The notes under the pieces: model-generated
The model's database searches: none
Told to the model about the DNA's origin: nothing
The model's input: only the letters and a program-made list of their open reading frames with translations
Assembly: GCA_001801215.1 (NCBI GenBank)
Contig: MGXA01000104.1
Span: forward strand, 1 to 33,942
Reading direction: 5' to 3'
Length of the DNA stretch: 33,942 nt
From: Gallionellales bacterium RIFCSPLOWO2_02_FULL_59_110
GTDB lineage: Bacteria > Pseudomonadota > Gammaproteobacteria > Burkholderiales > Gallionellaceae
Position numbers and translations under genes: made by a program
In this document: positions 7,668 to 14,138 of the stretch, in pieces
Layout: every line of letters begins with the position of its first letter
Numbering within the stretch: position 1 is the stretch's first letter

Positions 7668-8666
7668 ATGAGTACACAGACTCTCAGATTCATGCGTCAC
7701 GCCGACAAGCGACCCGCGAACCAGCAACGCTGGAGCGTGGAGGAGGTGGAGGCCCTGTTCAAACTGCCGTTCGCCGATCTGCTGTATCGTGCGCAGCAGG
7801 TGCACCGCGAGCATTTCGACCCGAACGCGGTGCAGCTTTCCACTTTGTTATCGATCAAGACCGGCGGCTGCTCGGAAGACTGCGGCTATTGCCCGCAGTC
7901 GACGTTCAACTCGACCGGCGTGGAAGACCGCAAGATGCTCGACGTGGAAGAGGTGCTCGCCGCCGCAGAATTTGCCAAACAGAACGGTGCGGACCGCTTC
8001 TGCATGGGCGCGGCCTGGCGCGAACCCAGCGACGAAGACATGGCGAGCGTGGTGGAAATGGTCAGGGCGGTGCGCGGGCTGGGCTTGGAAACCTGCGCCA
8101 CGCTGGGCATGCTCAACGACGAGCAGACCGAGCAGTTGCGCGCCGCCGGGCTGGACTACTACAACCATAATCTGGATACCGCGCCGGAGTTCTATGGCGA
8201 GATCATCGGCACACGCGACTACCAGGATCGCCTCGACACGCTGGAACGGGTGCGCAAGGCGGGCATGAACATATGCAGCGGCGGCATCGTCGGCATGGGG
8301 GAAAACCTCACGCAGCGCGCCGGTCTGATCGCGCAACTCGCCAACATGGAGCCCTATCCTGAGAGCGTGCCGATCAACAACCTGGTGAAGGTCGAAGGCA
8401 CGCCGCTGGCGAACGCGGAAGACCTCGATCCGCTGGATTTCGTGCGCACCGTCGCGGTGGTGCGCATCGCCATGCCGACCGCGCGCGTGCGCCTTTCCGC
8501 AGGAAGGCAGCAGATGTCCGATGCGGTGCAGGCCTTGTGCTTCCTCGCCGGCGCGAATTCCATCTTCTACGGCGAGCAACTGCTCACCACCGGCAATCCG
8601 GACGTGGAGAAGGATAGAGCGTTGCTCGACAAGCTGGGCATGTATCCGCTTGCGGAAAAACATTGA
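7668..8666 (+). CDS. bioB: Biotin synthase BioB
   Basis: A 332-aa radical SAM enzyme that inserts sulfur into dethiobiotin to give biotin, the last step of the pathway. The [4Fe-4S] motif is Cys68-Cys72-Cys75 ([12 protein letters not shown]). Other family blocks are [33 protein letters not shown] and ARVRLSAGR (the Arg and remaining Cys ligands of the [2Fe-2S] cluster region). Length and termini are normal. It is first in the biotin gene cluster; in the following 150 bases repeats begin, then the DUF559 gene. Confidence 0.96.
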   Translation: MSTQTLRFMRHADKRPANQQRWSVEEVEALFKLPFADLLYRAQQVHREHFDPNAVQLSTLLSIKTGGCSEDCGYCPQSTFNSTGVEDRKMLDVEEVLAAAEFAKQNGADRFCMGAAWREPSDEDMASVVEMVRAVRGLGLETCATLGMLNDEQTEQLRAAGLDYYNHNLDTAPEFYGEIIGTRDYQDRLDTLERVRKAGMNICSGGIVGMGENLTQRAGLIAQLANMEPYPESVPINNLVKVEGTPLANAEDLDPLDFVRTVAVVRIAMPTARVRLSAGRQQMSDAVQALCFLAGANSIFYGEQLLTTGNPDVEKDRALLDKLGMYPLAEKH

Positions 8667-8700
8667 GTCGCATTGGTACGTGGAAGACAAGGCGAATAGA

Positions 8701-8905
8701 AACTCAAACCCCCCTCAATCCCCCCTTGTCAGGGGGGAGGCCAAATCCGGCTCCAGCAATCAGACAAAGCAAACGGAACCGCCGCTAAGACTTGCCCAAG
8801 GCGCGAATACTCCTCCCCTGATGAAACAACTAGCCATTCGACTAGGCTATCAAAAGACGATAGCCAAGTCGCTGGTTATGATAAGGGGAGGCCGGGAGGG
8901 GTTTG
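8701..8905. repeat. CTCCCC/GGGGAG palindromic repeat region (copy 2)
   Basis: The left unit contains CCCCCCTTGTCAGGGGGG (8719-8736). The right unit, CTCCCCTGAT...AAGGGGAG, is the same palindrome as at 6867-6886 but split at its apex by a 56-bp element. The two units are separated by about 75 bases without a recognisable gene. The region lies between bioB and the DUF559 gene and probably overlaps the start of the latter. Confidence 0.8.
8823..8878 (-). repeat. 56-bp hairpin element, copy 1, flanked by TGAT duplication
   Basis: Read on the minus strand it starts TAACCAGCGACTTGG and ends AATGGCTAGTTGTTTC. The central hairpin is CGACTTGGCTATC / GATAGCCTAGTCG (13 positions, one mismatch). The plus strand shows TGAT at 8819-8822 and again at 8879-8882; removing 60 bases restores CTCCCCTGATAAGGGGAG exactly as found at 6868-6885. 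That indicates insertion into the apex of the older palindrome. Confidence 0.75.
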
Positions 8906-9255
8906 CTTTTCTGCCTTACGACAAAAAACTTACTGCGCTTGCCAGAGAAAACCGGAAAAATCCGACACCCGCAGAACAAAAAATGTGGCTTGAGGTATTA
9001 AGCCGCCGCCAATTTTCCAGCTATAAGTTTCTGCGCCAGAAACCCATTGAACATTTCATCGTCGATTTTTACTGTGCAAAACTGGGTTGGGTAATTGAAA
9101 TCGACGGCGACAGCCATGCAGAGCAGCCAAGGTATGACGAAAATCGCACCGCCTTGCTTGAACGTCATGGGTTGACGGTGATTCGATATGGCAATCGTGA
9201 TGTGCTGAATAATATTGCCGGCGTCTACGATGATTTGGCGGGGCGGCTCGGCTGA
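8878..9255 (+). CDS. DUF559 endonuclease-like protein
   Basis: A 125-aa protein of the DUF559 family, which has a Vsr-like/PD-(D/E)XK nuclease fold but no established function. Visible family features are NPTPAEQKMWLEVLSRRQFSSYKFLRQKPI, then IVDFYCAKLGWVIEIDGDSH (putative catalytic Asp, then Glu-x-Asp) and HGLTVIRYGNRDVLNN. The start is uncertain: ATG 8878 and ATG 8821 are both in frame, neither has a good Shine-Dalgarno sequence, and both lie in the repeat region. The stop overlaps the bioF ATG (TGATG), so it is translated with the biotin genes although it is not a biotin gene. Lower GC than its neighbours and the repeats suggest later insertion between bioB and bioF. Confidence 0.8.
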   Translation: MIRGGREGFAFLPYDKKLTALARENRKNPTPAEQKMWLEVLSRRQFSSYKFLRQKPIEHFIVDFYCAKLGWVIEIDGDSHAEQPRYDENRTALLERHGLTVIRYGNRDVLNNIAGVYDDLAGRLG

Positions 9256-10502
9256 TGTTTTCCGATTTGCAAAGAGACTTGAACCAGTGCGCCGCACTTG
9301 GCCTGCTGCGCCAGCGGCGCACGCTGTCCAGCCCGCAGTCGCCGCATATCGTGGTGGACGGGAAGCATTATCTTTCTTTTTGCAGCAACGATTACCTCGG
9401 TCTGGCGAACCACCCGCAGCTCGTCGCCGCGCTGCAACAGGGTGCAGCGCAGTGGGGCGCGGGTGCGGGCGCGGCGCATCTGGTGTGCGGGCATATCGAG
9501 CCGCATCACCGGCTCGAACAGGAACTGGCGGCCTTTGTCGGCAAGCCCGCCGCGCTGCTGTTCTCCACCGGCTACATGGCGAATCTCGGTACGGTGCAGG
9601 CTTTGGTAGGCAAGGGCGACACGGTGTTCGCCGACAAGCTCAACCACGCCTCGCTGAACGACGCGATGCTGCTGTCGCGCGCCGAGGTGAAACGCTATCG
9701 CCATAGCGACATGGCGCAGCTCGCGGCACTGCTCGAACAAACAAAATCCGGGCGGAAGCTGGTCATTACAGATGCGGTGTTCAGCATGGACGGCGACCTC
9801 GCGCCGCTACCTGAATTGCTGGCGCTGTGCGAACAACACGATGCGTGGCTGCTGGCCGACGATGCGCACGGCTTCGGCGTGCTGGGCGAGCAGGGGCGGG
9901 GGTCATTGTTCAACAGCATGCCTCCCATTGGCCAAAAAGAGAAGGGAGAAGGGGGAAGGGAGAAGGGTAACAACAGTGCGCCTTCGCCCTCCCCCCTTCC
10001 CCCTTCCCCCTTCCCGGCGGATTCACCGCGCATCATCTACATGGCGACGCTGGGCAAGGCAGCCGGGGTGTTCGGCGCATTCGTCGCGGCAGAGCGGGTC
10101 GTGATCGATACCATGGTCAATCACGCGCGCAGCTATGTCTACACTACGGCCACACCGCCCGCCTTGGCATGTGCGGTACTGGAGAGCCTGCAACTTATAG
10201 GGCAAGGCGATGCGTTGCGCGAACATCTGTACAAACTGATCGCGCGCCTGCGCGGCGGGCTGGCAGGTTTGCGCTGGGAGCTGATGCCGTCGGATACCGC
10301 GATCCAGCCGTTGCTGGTCGGCGACAATCAGGCGGCGCTGGCATTGAGCGAGGGACTGCGCGAGCGCGGCATCCGGGTTGCGGCGATCCGCCCGCCCACC
10401 GTGCCGCAGGGTACGGCACGCCTGCGCATCACCCTGTCCGCCGCGCATAGCGAAAACGATGTGGAGCAATTGATCGGGGCGTTGCATGAGCTTGCACAGT
10501 AA
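9255..10502 (+). CDS. bioF: 8-amino-7-oxononanoate synthase BioF with in-frame repeat insertion
   Basis: A 415-aa PLP enzyme that condenses pimeloyl-ACP (or -CoA) with alanine to 8-amino-7-oxononanoate. Family blocks are YLSFCSNDYLGL, DKLNHASLNDAM, DAVFSMDGDLAPL, ADDAHGFGVLG and TLGKAAGVFGAF, with Lys268 as the PLP-binding residue. It is about 30 residues longer than usual. The extra residues, about 227-254 (KEKGEGGREKG..., then a Pro/Ser/Leu run ending PFP), are encoded by a GA-rich/CT-rich inverted repeat and sit in the loop between GRGSL and PRIIYM, before the PLP lysine. The reading frame is intact. The start ATG overlaps the DUF559 stop. Confidence 0.93.
   Translation: MFSDLQRDLNQCAALGLLRQRRTLSSPQSPHIVVDGKHYLSFCSNDYLGLANHPQLVAALQQGAAQWGAGAGAAHLVCGHIEPHHRLEQELAAFVGKPAALLFSTGYMANLGTVQALVGKGDTVFADKLNHASLNDAMLLSRAEVKRYRHSDMAQLAALLEQTKSGRKLVITDAVFSMDGDLAPLPELLALCEQHDAWLLADDAHGFGVLGEQGRGSLFNSMPPIGQKEKGEGGREKGNNSAPSPSPLPPSPFPADSPRIIYMATLGKAAGVFGAFVAAERVVIDTMVNHARSYVYTTATPPALACAVLESLQLIGQGDALREHLYKLIARLRGGLAGLRWELMPSDTAIQPLLVGDNQAALALSEGLRERGIRVAAIRPPTVPQGTARLRITLSAAHSENDVEQLIGALHELAQ
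9934..10016. repeat. GAAGGG/CCCTTC inverted repeat inserted in frame in bioF
   Basis: A purine arm (GAGAAGGGAGAAGGGGGAAG..., ending GAAGGGTAA) and a pyrimidine arm (CCCTCCCCCCTTCCCCC...CTTCCC) form an imperfect inverted repeat inside the bioF reading frame. Related copies lie in bioH (10824-10902) and upstream of lolA (17701-17795). Base composition differs sharply from the surrounding coding sequence. Confidence 0.8.
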
Positions 10503-10533
10503 CAATAAATTCGCGCAGCGATTCGTTTGTTCC

Positions 10534-10627
10534 CTCTCCCGCCTGCGGGGGATAACCAGCGACTTGGCTGGCGTTGTTTGCCAGGCTAGTCGAATGGCTA
10601 GTAGTTCCATCAGGGTTGGGGAGGGGG
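10534..10627. repeat. CTCCCC-type palindromic repeat with nested element (copy 3)
   Basis: Lies between bioF and bioH. The left part (CCCTCTCCCGCCTGCGGGGG) and right part (CAGGGTTGGGGAGGGGG) are halves of a CTCCCC-type repeat; a 56-bp element occupies the middle. Confidence 0.7.
10553..10608 (+). repeat. 56-bp hairpin element, copy 2
   Basis: Starts TAACCAGCGACTTGG and ends AATGGCTAGTAGTTCC, exactly 56 bases like copies 1 and 3. The central hairpin is CGACTTGGCTGGC / GCCAGGCTAGTCG. Its distal stem CTGGC/GCCAG replaces CTATC/GATAG of copy 1, so pairing is kept there although the sequence differs; a G-G mismatch is present lower in the stem. Confidence 0.72.
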
Positions 10628-10628
10628 A

Positions 10629-10681
10629 AACGTGCATGGCGAAGTTCATTAGTGAGGATGTAAGTGGTCGCCATGCACGTT
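10629..10681. promoter_or_regulatory. Perfect 14-bp inverted repeat spanning the bioH start
   Basis: AACGTGCATGGCGA (10629-10642) and TCGCCATGCACGTT (10668-10681) are exact reverse complements separated by 25 bases. In RNA the hairpin would bury the ATG at 10673 but expose GAGGAT (10654-10659) and the GTG at 10664 in the loop. It could affect bioH translation, or be the remains of another palindromic element. Confidence 0.6.
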
Positions 10682-11548
10682 GACGGTTACGGCAGCGGCG
10701 CGCCGCTGCTGCTGATCCACGGCTGGGGGATGCACGGCGGCATGTGGGGCGGCATCGCGGAACGGTTGGCCGAGCATTTCCGCGTGCTGGCGGTGGATTT
10801 GCCGGGGCACGGCTGGAGCAAGACGGGGAAGGGGCAAGAGGGAAGGGGGAAGGGGAAAGACCAGGTTTTACCCTTCTCGCTTCTCCCTTCCCCCTTCTCC
10901 CTCGATGCCATCGTCGATGAATTGTCCTCGCAGTTCGGTGAACCGCTCGCCGTATGCGGCTGGTCGCTCGGCGGGCAGATCGCACTGCGCTGGGCAGCGC
11001 GCGAACCGGAGAAGATAAAACGCCTGGTGCTGGTGGCGAGCACACCGTGCTTCGTGCGCCGGCCGGGCTGGGAATGCGCGATGGCGCAAGAGACGTTGGC
11101 GGAATTTGCCGCCGCGCTGCAACAGGATTATGCGCTGACGTTGCGGCGCTTCCTCGCGCTACAGGTGCGCGGCAGCGATAATGAGCGCGAGCTGCTGGCG
11201 GCGTTGCGCAGTGCGTTATTCAGCCGTGGCGAGCCGGATCTGGGCGCATTACAAGCTGGGCTGGATATTCTGCGCGACTGCGACCTGCGCAGCGCATTGC
11301 CGGGTATCAGGCAACCCGCACTGGTAGTTTGCGGCGAACGTGATACGCTCACGCCGCCGCAGGCCTCGCATTACTTGGCGGCGCAACTGCCGGATGCGCG
11401 GCTGGCTATCATCAAGGGGGCGGCGCATGCGCCGTTCCTGTCGCACCCGGATGAATTTGTGGTGCATGTGGTGAGTTTCATGCGTGATGCGAACTTAAAC
11501 CCCTCCCAGCCTCCCCTTGTCAGGGGAGGAGAATTGGCTTCCCCCTGA
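10664..11548 (+). CDS. bioH: Pimeloyl-ACP methyl ester esterase BioH with repeat-derived insert and tail
   Basis: A 294-aa alpha/beta hydrolase that removes the methyl ester from pimeloyl-ACP made by BioC. Catalytic triad: Ser101 (GWSLGG), Asp227 (GERDTLTP), His255 (GAAHAPFLSHP); oxyanion region LLIHGWGMHGGMW. The GTG at 10664 is preferred over ATG 10673 because GAGG lies six bases before it. Residues about 54-80, between PGHGWS and LDAIVDEL, are encoded by a GA-rich/CT-rich inverted repeat in frame. The last ~17 residues (NLNPSQPPLVRGGELASP) come from a CTCCCC palindrome, which also supplies the TGA stop. Both are absent from ordinary BioH proteins of about 255 aa. Confidence 0.88.
   Translation: MVAMHVDGYGSGAPLLLIHGWGMHGGMWGGIAERLAEHFRVLAVDLPGHGWSKTGKGQEGRGKGKDQVLPFSLLPSPFSLDAIVDELSSQFGEPLAVCGWSLGGQIALRWAAREPEKIKRLVLVASTPCFVRRPGWECAMAQETLAEFAAALQQDYALTLRRFLALQVRGSDNERELLAALRSALFSRGEPDLGALQAGLDILRDCDLRSALPGIRQPALVVCGERDTLTPPQASHYLAAQLPDARLAIIKGAAHAPFLSHPDEFVVHVVSFMRDANLNPSQPPLVRGGELASP
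10824..10902. repeat. GAAGGG/CCCTTC inverted repeat inserted in frame in bioH
   Basis: A purine arm (GGGGAAGGGGCAAGAGGGAA...) and a pyrimidine arm (TTTTACCCTTCTCGCTTC...CCCTTCTCC) inside the bioH reading frame, same family as in bioF and upstream of lolA. It encodes TGKGQEGRGKGKDQV followed by LPFSLLPSPFS. Confidence 0.8.
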
Positions 11549-11572
11549 TAAGGGGGATTGAGGGGGTTGAGC
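11498..11572. repeat. CTCCCC/GGGGAG palindromic repeat (copy 4)
   Basis: Two adjacent palindromes, CCTCCCCTTGTCAGGGGAGG (11510-11529) and CCCCCTGATAAGGGGG (11540-11555), without nested elements. The repeat covers the 3' end of bioH, including its stop, and ends just before the bioC start region. Confidence 0.82.
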
Positions 11573-11594
11573 GGGATGAATAAAGGGCAGTAAA

Positions 11595-12467
11595 TTGAAC
11601 GAATTTGAAATAGACAAAAAACAAATGCGCCGCGCCTTCAATCGCGCGGCGGCAGACTACGACGAAGCGGCGGTGTTGCAACGCGAGGTGTGCAAACGCA
11701 TGTTGGAGCGGCTGGAGTACATCAAGCTGCACCCGGCACGCATCCTTGATGCGGGCAGCGGCACTGGCTGGGGCGCGCGCCAGCTCGCGGAGAAATATCC
11801 GGCGGCGCAGATCGCCTCGCTGGATATCGCGATCGGCATGTTGCATGCGGCGCGCAGCCGCTCCGGCTGGTGGCGCAAACTGTTCAGCGGCGCACAGCAG
11901 ATGCAGGTATGCGGCGACATCGAGGCGCTGCCCTTGGCCGCCAGCAGTGTCGAGATGGTGTGGTCGAATCTGGCGCTACAGTGGTGCAACGACCTTCCCG
12001 CAGCCTTCGTCGGGTTGCACCGCGTGCTGAAAGCGGATGGGCTGCTGATGTTCAGCACCTTCGGCCCGGACACGCTGAAGGAATTAAGGCTGGCTTTCGG
12101 CGGCGTAGACAGCCACAATCACCTGAACCGTTTCGCCGACATGCACGACATCGGCGACATGCTGGTGGATGCCGGTTTTGCCGAGCCGGTGATGGACATG
12201 GAATATCTGACCCTGACTTACGACGACGTGCGCGGCGTGTTGCTTGACCTGAAGCGCATCGGCGCGCACAACGCCACCGCCGGGCGTGGCCGGGGACTGA
12301 TGGGGAAAAATGCCTGGGCGCGTTTGCTGGAAAATTACGAGCGGTTGCGCCGCGACGGCAAACTGCCCGCCACCTACGAGGTGGTGTACGGCCATGCGTG
12401 GAAGCCGCAGCCGCGCACGACGCAGGATGGCGCGGCGATCATCCATACTTCATTCAAAATGAAATGA
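11595..12467 (+). CDS. bioC: Malonyl-ACP O-methyltransferase BioC
   Basis: A 290-aa SAM-dependent methyltransferase that methylates malonyl-ACP, letting fatty-acid synthesis build the pimeloyl chain. Family features are KKQMRRAFNRAAADYDEAAVLQREV at the start, SAM motif ILDAGSGTGWGA (about 51-62), WSNLALQWCNDL and LMFSTFGPDTLKELR. The start is TTG at 11595 preceded by AGGG eight bases upstream; an upstream ATG in the same frame (11577) runs into a stop at once, and the next ATG would cut the conserved N-terminus. The stop overlaps bioD by four bases (ATGA). BioC and BioH act as a pair, and both are here. Confidence 0.92.
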   Translation: MNEFEIDKKQMRRAFNRAAADYDEAAVLQREVCKRMLERLEYIKLHPARILDAGSGTGWGARQLAEKYPAAQIASLDIAIGMLHAARSRSGWWRKLFSGAQQMQVCGDIEALPLAASSVEMVWSNLALQWCNDLPAAFVGLHRVLKADGLLMFSTFGPDTLKELRLAFGGVDSHNHLNRFADMHDIGDMLVDAGFAEPVMDMEYLTLTYDDVRGVLLDLKRIGAHNATAGRGRGLMGKNAWARLLENYERLRRDGKLPATYEVVYGHAWKPQPRTTQDGAAIIHTSFKMK

Positions 12468-13144
12468 ACTACTTCATCACCGGCACCGATACGGGCGTGG
12501 GCAAGACGCTGATCAGCTGCGCGCTGCTGCACGGCTTTGCCGCGCGGGGCAAGAGCGTGGTCGGCATGAAGCCGGTGGCGGCGGGTTGCGATGAGCGCGG
12601 CCAGCACGAGGACGTCAGGCAACTGCGCGCCGCCAGCAACATTCTGGCCAGCGGCGGGCAGATCAACCCGTATTGCCTCGCGCAGCCCGTCGCGCCGCTG
12701 CTGGCCGCGCGCTTCGCCGGCATCCGCATCAACTTCGCGCGCATCGAGGAATCGTTCTCCGAGCTGAACGCGCAGGCAGAGGTGGTGATCGTGGAAGGCG
12801 CGGGCGGTTTTTGCGTGCCGTTGAACGACGAGCAGGACAGCGCGGATCTGGCGCAGCAGTTGGGGTTGCCGGTTGTGTTGGTGGTGGGGATGCGGCTGGG
12901 CTGTCTGAACCACGCGCTGCTCACGGTCGGGGCGATTGCCGCGCGCGGCCTGACGCTGGCTGGCTGGGTGGCGAACATGCTGGATGCGGATATGGCGATG
13001 CCGCAGGAAAATATCGCCGCGTTGCGCCAGCGCATTCATGCGCCCCTGCTGGGCATCGTGCCGCATCTGGAACATCCGGATGCGCGCGAGGTCGCCTCGT
13101 TCCTGAATCTGGCATCGCTGGAGCAGGCGGATCTGCATGACTGA
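12464..13144 (+). CDS. bioD: Dethiobiotin synthetase BioD
   Basis: A 226-aa ATP-dependent enzyme that closes the ureido ring of dethiobiotin from 7,8-diaminononanoate and CO2. It starts MNYFITGTDTGVGKT with the Walker A loop at residues 7-15; VGMKPVAAGC carries the conserved Lys and VVIVEGAGGFCVPL is the second nucleotide/substrate motif. ATG overlaps the bioC stop. It is the last gene of the cluster; bioA, which makes its substrate, is not in the window. Confidence 0.94.
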   Translation: MNYFITGTDTGVGKTLISCALLHGFAARGKSVVGMKPVAAGCDERGQHEDVRQLRAASNILASGGQINPYCLAQPVAPLLAARFAGIRINFARIEESFSELNAQAEVVIVEGAGGFCVPLNDEQDSADLAQQLGLPVVLVVGMRLGCLNHALLTVGAIAARGLTLAGWVANMLDADMAMPQENIAALRQRIHAPLLGIVPHLEHPDAREVASFLNLASLEQADLHD

Positions 13145-13154
13145 GTCCAACATC

Positions 13155-13234
13155 GTAGCCCGCATGAAGCGTAGCGTAATGCGGGGGGCAGGTGAAAAAA
13201 TTGTTTCCCGGATCCCACCCCGTTTCATCCGGGC
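13155..13234. repeat. GTAGCCCG...CGGGC imperfect palindromic repeat
   Basis: Begins GTAGCCCGCATGAAGCGTAG and ends GTTTCATCCGGGC, whose arms pair at 10 of 12 positions (GCCCGCATGAAG against GCCCGGATGAAA). This is the layout of the GTAGCCCGGATGAAGC-type intergenic repeats seen in many Proteobacteria. It fills the gap between bioD and the next gene. Confidence 0.55.
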
Positions 13235-13257
13235 ACAAAGTGGGCAGGCGGGCGGAT

Positions 13258-13968
13258 ATGACTGAATTCGGCATCGTCGCGGTATTCTTCGTCGGGCTGC
13301 TCGGCGGTGTGCATTGCCTCGGCATGTGCGGCAGCATCGTCGGCATGTTTGCCGCGCAACTGCCCAACAAAATAACCCGCTGGCCGTTCCATCTGGCGTA
13401 TAACGGCGGGCGGCTGGCGAGCTACATGGTGGCCGGCGCGCTGGTCGGCGCGATAGGGCAGGCCGGGCTGCTGCTGCGCGATGCGGTGCCGGTGCAGCAT
13501 CTGTTGTTCGCGCTGTCCAGCCTGATGCTGATCGCGCTGGGGCTGTATCTTGCCGGCATCTGGAGCGTGGTGCGGCGCATCGAACGGATCGGCGGCGCGC
13601 TGTGGCGGCATCTCCAGCCGCTCACGCGCGGCCTGCTGCCGGTCGCCACGCCCACGCGCGCCCTGCTGCTCGGCATGTTGTGGGGCTGGTTGCCGTGCGG
13701 CCTGGTGTACAGCGTGCTGGTCACCGCGCTGGCGAGCGGAAGCGCGCAAAGCGGGGCGCTGACGATGCTAGCGTTCGGCCTCGGCACCCTGCCGAATTTG
13801 CTGGCGATCGGGCTGTTCTGGGAGAATGCACGGCGCTGGGCGCAGTCGCCGCGCGTGCGGCTGGCCGCCGGGCTGCTGGTGGCCGGATTCGGCGTGTATG
13901 GCCTGATCAAAGTAGGGTACACTTTTTATTTTTACGGATGGACGGGAAGTTGTCATGTTGATGCGTAA
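13258..13968 (+). CDS. Sulfite exporter TauE/SafE-like (DsbD_2) membrane protein
   Basis: A 236-aa polytopic inner-membrane protein with about six hydrophobic segments. The N-terminal motif HCLGMCGSIVG and a second, WGWLPCGLVYSVL, are typical of the DsbD_2/TauE-SafE-like group often found beside cytochrome oxidase assembly genes, where the paired Cys are thought to handle copper or thiols. The ATG at 13258 gives the family start MTEFGIVAVFFVGLLGGVHC; a longer frame begins with GTG at 13192 but would encode repeat sequence. A Sco1 gene follows, supporting a role in copper delivery to cytochrome oxidase. The stop (GCG TAA) lies in a 12-bp direct repeat that recurs at the sco start. Confidence 0.8.
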   Translation: MTEFGIVAVFFVGLLGGVHCLGMCGSIVGMFAAQLPNKITRWPFHLAYNGGRLASYMVAGALVGAIGQAGLLLRDAVPVQHLLFALSSLMLIALGLYLAGIWSVVRRIERIGGALWRHLQPLTRGLLPVATPTRALLLGMLWGWLPCGLVYSVLVTALASGSAQSGALTMLAFGLGTLPNLLAIGLFWENARRWAQSPRVRLAAGLLVAGFGVYGLIKVGYTFYFYGWTGSCHVDA

Positions 13969-13969
13969 A

Positions 13970-14135
13970 ATCCAAAACTTCGTCGCCATACGGCGTTGCG
14001 CTCAAAAAATCTTGCTTGCATATAACCCATATGCGGCGCGGCGATTTTTATGCGAGCAGCCTTTGCAAGGCTTGCCTGCTTACCCCACTTCGCGCGCCTT
14101 GTCTGGCTTAGAAGTTTTGAATTTGATAGGTACCC
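13970..14135. mobile_element. MITE-like element with 12-bp flanking direct repeat
   Basis: TTGATGCGTAAA occurs at 13958-13969 and again at 14136-14147, bracketing about 166 bases. Near the ends are inverted arms AAATCCAAAACTTC (13968-13981) and GAAGTTTTGAATTT (14111-14124), 13 of 14 positions paired. Inside are CATATAACCCATATG and a copy of the 35-bp hairpin element. No coding capacity. The direct repeat looks like a target-site duplication. Confidence 0.65.
14052..14086 (+). repeat. 35-bp hairpin element, copy 2
   Basis: GCGAGCA, stem GCCTT-TGC-AAGGC, then TTGCCTGCTTACCCC. Same ends and loop as copy 1 (6804-6838) with a different but fully paired stem. Here it lies inside the element at 13970-14135. 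Confidence 0.65.
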
Positions 14136-14138
14136 TTG

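Noticed and set aside
8823-8878. Integron attC site as an explanation of the 56-bp element
   Set aside because: It is a hairpin with variable stem, but I see no GTTRRRY-type core sites in matching positions and no integrase gene. I keep it as an unnamed element.
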